This document shows positions 58,916 to 64,000 of a DNA stretch of 64,000 nt, piece by piece (positions within the stretch are counted from its first letter, which is position 1; each line of letters begins with the position of its first letter). Source of the DNA: Litorimonas sp. (lineage in GTDB: Bacteria; Pseudomonadota; Alphaproteobacteria; Caulobacterales; Maricaulaceae); the NCBI GenBank assembly GCA_029936425.1, contig JAPYSU010000010.1, positions 14,091-78,090 of the forward strand, written 5' to 3'. The notes beneath the pieces were generated by a model. It was not told the origin of the DNA. It was given only the letters and a program-made list of their open reading frames with translations, and did not search any database. The position numbers and the translations under genes are program-made.

Positions 58916-59659
58916 CTAAGGCATGACGCTTTGGCTTGCGCCTTCCTGGCTGACCATAGGCGTCTCATTCCGGCCTTCGGGCACGAAACAGGGCAGGGAC
59001 CAGAACAGGACGCGATATCCGCCGATATTGGCGCCGTCCACCGTGCCGGCTCCGTTCCAGATGGTAGTATGTCCGGTAAAGCCTGAATTCGGGAAGTCCA
59101 TGAGCACGATTCCGGCTTCGTCCGGCAGGTCAAAACTATTGGCTGAGCCGTCGGTGATGGCGAGATCCGGCTCCCCATAGGCGCGGGTCAGATAGGCTTC
59201 CATATCGGCGACGCGGTAATAATACTGATCCTTATTGCCGCCGCTGACGGTTTTCTTGCTCTCGCGCGGAATTTTATGGTCGGCCTTGTTCAGCATATGC
59301 GACAGGCGAACGGCGCAGGCATTGGTCCACCGGCCCTGATCAAAGGGAAGGTTGCCATTGACCTCGACCAGACCGCCAATTTCGCCCCAGATTCCGTCTG
59401 GACGGTCATAAAGGTAGTTTTCCCACATGACCTGGGCATTGGGCCGATTGCTGAGCTTGCCCTCGGCCGCGATGGTCCGCCCGCAGACGAGCGGCATTTC
59501 CGCGCCGTAAACGAGCCTTTTATATTTCGGTTTTTCAGGCTCTGCCGGCGCGGCGGTGACGGGCGCCTCTACGGCCGCAGCCGCCTCTGTCTGCGGCATT
59601 GTCTCACACGCCGATAGCCCAAGCGCCACAGCCGCCATGCCAAGATATAGATATTTCAT
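58916..59659 (-). CDS. Tae4-like amidase domain on a lipoprotein
   Basis: A 247-residue protein with a lipobox LSAC (C18) and an Ala/Pro/Glu linker, followed by a domain of the type VI amidase effector 4 family: C115 in RWTNACAVRLSHMLN, QYYYRVADMEAYLTRAYGEP, H197 in SGFTGHTTIWNG and D208 in TVDGANIGG, matching the catalytic Cys-His-Asp order of Tae4. Such enzymes cut the peptide cross-links of peptidoglycan. No type VI genes or Tai4 immunity gene are visible nearby. The start is set at 59659; upstream sequence up to 59863 is read-through of the rplI tail. Confidence 0.82.
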   Translation of the reverse strand: MKYLYLGMAAVALGLSACETMPQTEAAAAVEAPVTAAPAEPEKPKYKRLVYGAEMPLVCGRTIAAEGKLSNRPNAQVMWENYLYDRPDGIWGEIGGLVEVNGNLPFDQGRWTNACAVRLSHMLNKADHKIPRESKKTVSGGNKDQYYYRVADMEAYLTRAYGEPDLAITDGSANSFDLPDEAGIVLMDFPNSGFTGHTTIWNGAGTVDGANIGGYRVLFWSLPCFVPEGRNETPMVSQEGASQSVMP

Positions 59660-59731
59660 GATTTTAAACTCCCACAACCCTACCGAATTTATAACCGCGA
59701 TTCTGGGTAGATTGCAAAGTGAAAACCAGAC

Positions 59732-59763
59732 ATAAAAAAACCCGCCACGGAGGCGGGTTTTTC
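59732..59763 (-). terminator. Terminator after rplI
   Basis: AAACCCGCC (59738-59746) pairs with GGCGGGTTT (59752-59760). On the minus strand it is followed by a run of T, ending the rpsF-rpsR-rplI transcript before the Tae4-like gene; it also has T residues on the plus side. Confidence 0.88.
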
Positions 59764-59783
59764 TTTGCTTATGTAATCGAAGA

Positions 59784-60413
59784 CTATTCTTCGGTCTTTG
59801 GCTCTTCCGCGTCGCCGGCGTCCGTCTCCGGGGCCTGGAACTCTTCCGGAGCGTCGCCTTCAAACATGTTGACGGCGGCTTCGGCGCGTTCTGCGGCGCT
59901 CTCGGCGGCGTCAGCTTTGGCTTCTTCCTGCTCCATACCGATTACGTCTTCGCCTTTGGCTTGACGCTCGGCTTCGTCTTCGGAACGGGCCACATTGACG
60001 GTGATGTCGATGATGACTTCCGGGTGAAGGCGGAGCTTGATGTCGTGAATGCCGAGGAATTTGACCGGCTCGAGCACAACCATGCTGCGCTTGACGCCTT
60101 TGTCTTTCAACTCATCCGCAATATCACGCGCGGTCACAGAGCCGTAAAGGTTTCCGGCGTCGCCGGCCTTACGGATAAGAATGATTTGTGTCCCTTCGAG
60201 GCCTTTGCCTTGCTCGGCGGCTTTCTGACGGGTTTCTTCATTGCGCTGCTCGAGATATTCACGCTCGGCTTCGAAACGGGCCAGATTGATCTTGGAAGCG
60301 CGCAGAGCTTTTTCCTGCGGCAACAGATAATTCCGGCCATAGCCAGGCTTGACGGAGACAACATCGCCCATCATGCCCAGATTTTCGATTTTTTCGAGGA
60401 GGATAACGTCCAT
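59784..60413 (-). CDS. rplI: 50S ribosomal protein L9
   Basis: The 209-residue L9 opens MDVILLEKIENLGMMGDVVS and has the NYLLPQEKALRAS motif and the C-terminal domain (ILIRKAGDAGNLYGSVTARD). The last 50 residues are an acidic Ala/Glu-rich extension, longer than the usual 150-residue L9 (some alphaproteobacteria share it). It follows rpsR in the normal S6-S18-L9 order. Confidence 0.95.
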   Translation of the reverse strand: MDVILLEKIENLGMMGDVVSVKPGYGRNYLLPQEKALRASKINLARFEAEREYLEQRNEETRQKAAEQGKGLEGTQIILIRKAGDAGNLYGSVTARDIADELKDKGVKRSMVVLEPVKFLGIHDIKLRLHPEVIIDITVNVARSEDEAERQAKGEDVIGMEQEEAKADAAESAAERAEAAVNMFEGDAPEEFQAPETDAGDAEEPKTEE

Positions 60414-60424
60414 GAGGGTTCTCC

Positions 60425-60685
60425 TTATTTCACTTCATAGGGCAAAAGGCCCAGGAAACGGGCGCGCTTGATGGCGCGGGCCAGTTCGCGTTGTGCTTTG
60501 CCGGAAACGGCCGTGATACGTGACGGAGCGATTTTGCCTTTTTCAGACATATAGCGCTGCAGCAATTTCGGATCTTTATAATCGATCGTCAGACCATTAT
60601 CACCGGAAAAAGGGCAAACCTTGCGGCGACGGCGAAAACTTGTGCGGCTTGGCAGGTTTTCAATTTTGATTTCGTCTTTTGCCAT
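60425..60685 (-). CDS. rpsR: 30S ribosomal protein S18
   Basis: The 86-residue S18: [20 protein letters not shown], then [20 protein letters not shown] and [20 protein letters not shown]. Binds S6 on the small subunit platform. It sits between rpsF (3-base gap) and rplI (11-base gap). Confidence 0.97.
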   Translation of the reverse strand: MAKDEIKIENLPSRTSFRRRRKVCPFSGDNGLTIDYKDPKLLQRYMSEKGKIAPSRITAVSGKAQRELARAIKRARFLGLLPYEVK

Positions 60686-60688
60686 TTT

Positions 60689-61042
60689 CTAATCCTCCTT
60701 ATTGCGACGCTTGCGCTCTTCGCGTTTTTTCATGATCGGCGAAGGGTCATCAGAAAACTCTTCAACACGGATAGACATGTAACGCAGAACATCTTCGTTG
60801 ATGCGGTGCTGACGCTCAATCTCGTGCAGCGTGTCAGACGTTGCGTTGATTTTCAGCATGGAATAATGCGCCTTGCGGTTTTTCTGCATACGGTAAGCCA
60901 GATTGCGCAAACCCCAATATTCGGCCCCTTCAACGGTTCCGCCGGCATTTTCGACTTTTCTGGCAACATTTTGGACAAATTCTTCGACCTGGTTCGAAGA
61001 GATGTCCGGACGTGAGATAATCACGTGCTCGTAGAGAGACAT
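60689..61042 (-). CDS. rpsF: 30S ribosomal protein S6
   Basis: The 117-residue S6: SLYEHVIISRPDISSNQVEE, then GTVEGAEYWGLRNLAYRMQK and MLKINATSDTLHEIERQHRI, with a basic tail. First gene of the operon; its ribosome binding site (GAAGGA) lies within a predicted leader hairpin and a good promoter is seen upstream. Confidence 0.97.
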   Translation of the reverse strand: MSLYEHVIISRPDISSNQVEEFVQNVARKVENAGGTVEGAEYWGLRNLAYRMQKNRKAHYSMLKINATSDTLHEIERQHRINEDVLRYMSIRVEEFSDDPSPIMKKREERKRRNKED

Positions 61043-61048
61043 AACAGT

Positions 61049-61089
61049 CCTTCATTCTTGGGGACGCGGCGCCGGGCATCTCGTGAAGG
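61049..61089 (-). promoter_or_regulatory. rpsF leader hairpin, candidate S6:S18 autoregulatory element
   Basis: On the minus strand CCTTCA and TGAAGG close a hairpin whose 3' arm carries the GAAGGA ribosome binding site of rpsF. The inside is C/G-rich and contains several CCG triplets. The known S6:S18 leader motif is a hairpin of this type with a conserved CCG in an internal loop, bound by the S6-S18 complex. The fit is by eye. Confidence 0.45.
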
Positions 61090-61172
61090 CGAAATCCCAA
61101 CGATGGCTCTGAAGGCAAAACCTGACCCCATGTCAGGCAAATAGCAAACAGACCGCATCCGGTGAAGCGCGC

Positions 61173-61200
61173 CTTATAGAGGGGAATACGCCGCGTGCAA
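61173..61200 (-). promoter_or_regulatory. Probable rpsF operon promoter
   Basis: Read on the minus strand: -35 TTGCAC (61200-61195), 16-base spacer, -10 TATAAG (61178-61173). Transcription would start near 61166, leaving a leader of about 120 bases containing the hairpin above. Confidence 0.6.
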
Positions 61201-61269
61201 GGGGGAAATGCGGTTGATCATCTATATTTAACTCTTGCGTTAATTAACAAGTTGGTTTAATACGGTTAT

Positions 61270-61587
61270 ATGTTATCGAGCCAGATGTTAGACGAAGCCT
61301 TTTCTGCCTTAGCAAACCCGACAAGGCGAGCAATTATCGAACGTCTCGCACAGGGCGATGCAACGGTAAATGAACTTGCCAAGCCTTTCGATATAAGCCT
61401 GCCGGCTATTTCCAAACATATCAAAGTCTTAGAAAAGGCCTCACTTATCAAGCAGGTGAAATCGGCCCAATACCGACCCTGCACACTCAATAGTGAAACA
61501 TTGGGGGCTTTGTCCTCTTGGACTGATCATTACCGACATATATGGGCCGCCCGTTTCGATAGCATGGACCAAATACTAGATACTTAG
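61270..61587 (+). CDS. ArsR-family HTH regulator
   Basis: A 105-residue winged-helix protein: DEAFSALANPTRRAIIERLA, DATVNELAKPFDISLPAISK, HIKVLEKASLIKQ. No metal-binding cysteine pair is seen, so it belongs to the non-metal subgroup usually paired with an SRPBCC protein, as here. Confidence 0.92.
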   Translation: MLSSQMLDEAFSALANPTRRAIIERLAQGDATVNELAKPFDISLPAISKHIKVLEKASLIKQVKSAQYRPCTLNSETLGALSSWTDHYRHIWAARFDSMDQILDT

Positions 61588-61596
61588 AAATCAAAT

Positions 61597-62088
61597 ATGA
61601 GAGCACCAATGCAGAGCGAAAACAAATGGGTTGTTATAGAGCGGGACTTTAAAGCGCCGATCGAGAAAGTTTGGGACATGTGGACCAATGCTTCTCTCTT
61701 CCAAAAGTGGTACGGACCCTCAGGCATGAGTATTCCGGTTGCAGAAATGGATGTTGTTGTGGGCGGACTACGAAAAATCTGCATGGAAATGAAAACGCCT
61801 GAACGCAATATGGAGATGTGGTTCACTGGCGAATATAAAGAGGTTCAACCCCCAACACGTCTTGTCTATACTGAAAGTATGGCGGATAAAAATGGCAATA
61901 TTATTTCCCCCGTAAAAATGGGCATGCCTGCTGACCACCCTGAAGTTACCGAAATTATTGTTGAACTTTCCGAAAGAGAGGGTGGAACCCACATGAAATT
62001 AGTTCACATTGGTGTGCCATCAGGTTCCGCAGGGGAAGGAGGCTGGAAGCAAGCTATTGATAAGATGGGCGTTCTCTTAGAGTCTTAA
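61597..62088 (+). CDS. SRPBCC (AHSA1-like) protein
   Basis: A 163-residue START-like fold of the AHSA1 type: IERDFKAPIEKVWDMWTNAS, then FQKWYGPSGM and TEIIVELSEREGGTHMKLVH, ending GWKQAIDKMGVLLES. It lies nine bases after the ArsR-like gene. The pair is a common unit whose ligand is usually unknown. An ATG at 61609 (MQSENKWV) is an alternative start. Confidence 0.9.
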   Translation: MRAPMQSENKWVVIERDFKAPIEKVWDMWTNASLFQKWYGPSGMSIPVAEMDVVVGGLRKICMEMKTPERNMEMWFTGEYKEVQPPTRLVYTESMADKNGNIISPVKMGMPADHPEVTEIIVELSEREGGTHMKLVHIGVPSGSAGEGGWKQAIDKMGVLLES

Positions 62089-62376
62089 TAATGTCAGATT
62101 CTTTGACGGCTTAGAGTATATCATTCCTGTTCTGTCTTGTTAAAACGGAGACGAATTCATTTTCGCGCGCAAAGTTTCGGCGCTTTATTTCCCTCATTCG
62201 TCGTTGCAAGGTACGATCCCAAGCGACACGCAGTGTCGTGACGCGATTAGTTCCTGCAATCCATCTCCTGTGGGTTGCCATGAGCTGCAAAGAGAGCCGA
62301 AGAACGTTTTAGTGATCAAACCCCAGCACAATCACTTTCTAGTCGACATCGTACATACCCTAATATGTTCGCCAAT
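62089..62376. other. Intergenic, nothing recognised
   Basis: About 290 bases between the SRPBCC gene and the end of the convergent lipoprotein gene. Open frames here are short and lack ribosome sites. No RNA gene, hairpin terminator or repeat was recognised. Confidence 0.5.
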
Positions 62377-62718
62377 TTACCTTGCGCCGTATGTATATGT
62401 TGGCAAAATCGTGCCAGGGGTGCTGGTGGCATAAGGGTCGTAGCGTGGAACCTGGTAGCGGGCCTCTAGATAATCCTTGCAACTTTTATTGGCCAAAGCG
62501 ACGCTTGCCGCTGCGCTGGCACCGATCAGTTGGTTGTCGTCATCGCGGCTCTCACACTCAATATATGCAGGGGTTTTGCGGACAGTCCGTCCTTGATATT
62601 CGACATATTCATCGCCGCTATACCCAGGACGATCATTATAAGAATCATTATACCCGCTGGAAGACGCGCAGGCGCTGAGGGCTGACCCCAGGATTAGAAC
62701 GGGAAGTAACTTTTTCAT
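62377..62718 (-). CDS. Small lipoprotein, shortened paralogue
   Basis: A 113-residue lipoprotein (LSAC lipobox, C17) closely related to the gene at 62925-63488: both share MKKLLP-ILGSALSACASS, then YVEYQGRTVRKTPAYIEC, and ANKSC followed by YL-ARYQ-PRY. It lacks the glycine-zipper segment of its neighbour (about 30 residues missing between NQLIGA and ANKSC) and ends early in a changed sequence (YTYGAR). AGGAG precedes the start. It may be a decaying or specialised copy. Confidence 0.78.
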   Translation of the reverse strand: MKKLLPVLILGSALSACASSSGYNDSYNDRPGYSGDEYVEYQGRTVRKTPAYIECESRDDDNQLIGASAAASVALANKSCKDYLEARYQVPRYDPYATSTPGTILPTYTYGAR

Positions 62719-62864
62719 AACAATCTCCTATTCGGACCGAGAACATCTTTCGGAACACAGCTAAACAACTAGAATTAGAAATTGCCGTAAGAGATACGTA
62801 TGAGTCAATACACAGCTTTGTGAAAAATTATATTTGGGAGAATAGGCTGGGTTATAGACAGAGC

Positions 62865-62884
62865 CTCCCCCGCGAGCGGGGGAG
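62865..62884. repeat. Short GC-rich palindrome
   Basis: CTCCCCC (62865-62871) and GGGGGAG (62878-62884) around GCGAGC. Not followed by a T run on the minus strand. A similar unit occurs at 63934-63955, so it looks like a dispersed palindromic repeat. Confidence 0.55.
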
Positions 62885-62924
62885 AAAACAATTTAAATAG
62901 TAAATACCAATCGGCAAACGTAGC

Positions 62925-63488
62925 CTACCAACGACGCTCAAGCTCGCGTAGCTCGATAAGTTCATCGCGGATTTGATCCCGTTGGTAACGCACCTCTGGC
63001 GTATAGGGCGCATTCGCCAGACGGCGGTCTTCGCTTTCCAGATAGCGGATGCGGGTTTCGACATCGCGTTCATTGTAATAGGTCCGGCCATTAATCGTAT
63101 AGCCTGGAGGGCTATCGGCATAGGGATTATAGCGCGGGTCCTGATAACGGGCGTCCAGATACTGGCTACAACTCTTATTCGCAATGGCGACGCCCGCGGC
63201 GGCTCCGCCGACTGCGCCGACGGCTGCCCCTGTGCCGCCGCCTTCGATTTCATTTCCGACGACACCGCCGACAACGGCTCCAATACCGGCGCCGAGAAGC
63301 TGGTTATTGCGATCGCGGCGCGCGCATTCAATATAGGCCGGCGTTTTCCGGACGGTTCGACCCTGATATTCGACATAAAGGTCGTCATTATATCCGCGGC
63401 GATTGTCATAGGGATCATTATATCCGCCGGAGGAGGCGCAGGCGCTGAGGGCTGATCCTAGAATTAAAATGGGAAGTAGCTTTTTCAT
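62925..63488 (-). CDS. Glycine-zipper lipoprotein
   Basis: A 187-residue lipoprotein: lipobox LSAC (C17), a Tyr/Asp/Asn-rich part, VEYQGRTVRKTPAYIECARR, a glycine-zipper membrane segment (IGAVVGGVVGNEIEGGGTG, then AAVGAVGGAAAGVAIANKSC), and a charged C-terminal part (RIRYLESEDRRLANAP). Glycine-zipper lipoproteins of this sort are usually anchored in the outer membrane. GGAG precedes the ATG at 63488. Confidence 0.85.
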   Translation of the reverse strand: MKKLLPILILGSALSACASSGGYNDPYDNRRGYNDDLYVEYQGRTVRKTPAYIECARRDRNNQLLGAGIGAVVGGVVGNEIEGGGTGAAVGAVGGAAAGVAIANKSCSQYLDARYQDPRYNPYADSPPGYTINGRTYYNERDVETRIRYLESEDRRLANAPYTPEVRYQRDQIRDELIELRELERRW

Positions 63489-64000
63489 TATAGTCTCCAA
63501 TTGTGGCGGACAGCACCTCTCGGGGTCCAGTTATACAGAGAGACGATGCGACTTTGTCGAAGGCCCCGGAAAGGGTCAGAGCGCGAGACGCAACATCCTG
63601 TAAAAGTTACAATTCGTGAAAACAGGCTGGGTTCCACATATCGCGAAAATCGGTTGGTGGAGGCTATTCCTATTGTAGATAAAAATCAGAACATGATATT
63701 CCTCCTCCGCTTACGGGTTTGAGCCTGAAAATGATTGATAATCATTTGACGTGAAAGGGTGCCCGAAGGGCGGGTGAGGGGCTGCGATGAATCTGGTAAA
63801 CGACAATCTCAAGTCTTGGCATTTTCCAATGTTTGCCAAATATGGTCGCCGGTGGCGTTTCACACCCTTCCCCTAAACCCGCTCACCCCGCCTTCGCTCT
63901 GCGTACCCTAAAGGGCAAGGGTGGTTGACTCTTCTTCCCCCGTTCACGGGGGAAGTCCCTCGCGAATGCGAGGGGATGGGGGGAGCGTAATACGCTGCCC
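63489..64000. other. Repeat-rich end without a convincing gene
   Basis: About 510 bases holding a 7-base inverted repeat (AAATGAT, 63729-63735, with ATCATTT, 63741-63747), a GCCC/GGGC mini-hairpin at 63761-63771 inside a GGGTGAGGGG-type segment, a partly inverted copy of that segment near 63868-63910, and two hairpins (63934-63955 and 63957-63974). These look like dispersed palindromic repeats. Open frames here are short and lack supporting features. Confidence 0.55.

Noticed and set aside
61220..61250. CtrA box upstream of the ArsR-like gene (TTAA repeats)
   Set aside because: The TTAA halves are eight bases apart instead of seven.
62852..63455. Open frames on both strands over the glycine-zipper lipoprotein
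   Set aside because: The lipoprotein frame has a signal peptide, lipobox, paralogue and ribosome site; the others have none.

Overview
This 64 kb window looks like chromosomal DNA from a stalked or budding alphaproteobacterium of the Caulobacterales/Maricaulales (Hyphomonadaceae-like) type. The evidence is a complete RcGTA-family gene transfer agent (GTA) cluster, a MucR-family regulator, DUF2336 and CC0125/CC1285-type proteins, a PleC/DivJ-like histidine kinase, and an exact CtrA-type box (TTAA-N7-TTAAC). No rRNA, tRNA or CRISPR array was seen. All identifications were made by reading the sequence; no database search was run.

Layout. 1-4.3 kb: the end of a TPR protein, oligopeptidase B and a DUF2336 protein. 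4.4-12.6 kb: a ten-gene Mrp/Mnh-like cation/proton antiporter operon (E, F, G, DUF4040, B, C, D, D, an unknown small membrane protein, D), ending in an overlapping mucR-like gene. 13.2-29.5 kb: a PAS_5 protein, then gafY- and gafZ-like activator genes running directly into the whole GTA structural set from terS to the gp15 megatron. This cluster is interrupted by a TPR-like gene, a MITE-like repeat, two internal terminator-like hairpins and an AT-rich DUF4258/HTH toxin-antitoxin pair. 29.6-41.8 kb: envelope and signalling genes (DnaJ-like, PepSY, two response regulator/kinase pairs around a DegP/HtrA protease, a DUF938 methyltransferase, a PleC-like kinase, an EAL protein). 41.8-53.2 kb: housekeeping and metabolism (PepN, TypA/BipA, FAH hydrolase, haloalkane dehalogenase, acyl-CoA ligase plus crotonase) mixed with small lipoproteins. 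53.3-57.3 kb: a tight operon of an N-formylglutamate amidohydrolase-like protein, a DUF1704 metallopeptidase and an ATP-grasp ligase, bracketed by an intact DUF1287 gene on one side and a previously hidden 3' remnant of a second DUF1287 gene on the other. 57.3-64 kb: a SecD-head-like lipoprotein, a VOC protein, a Tae4-like amidase on a lipoprotein, rpsF-rpsR-rplI with a candidate autoregulatory leader, an ArsR/SRPBCC pair, two duplicated lipoproteins and a repeat-rich end.

How the genes work together. The most coherent systems are the GTA and the antiporter. In the GTA, GafY/GafZ-like activators sit on the same transcript as the particle genes, which suggests a self-reinforcing switch. The internal terminators fit the known anti-termination role of GafZ. 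The ATP-grasp/DUF1704/amidohydrolase operon is the best candidate for an undescribed peptide- or amino-acid-conjugation system: one enzyme able to form an amide bond is encoded beside two able to break one. The two-component and HtrA genes form an envelope-stress block.
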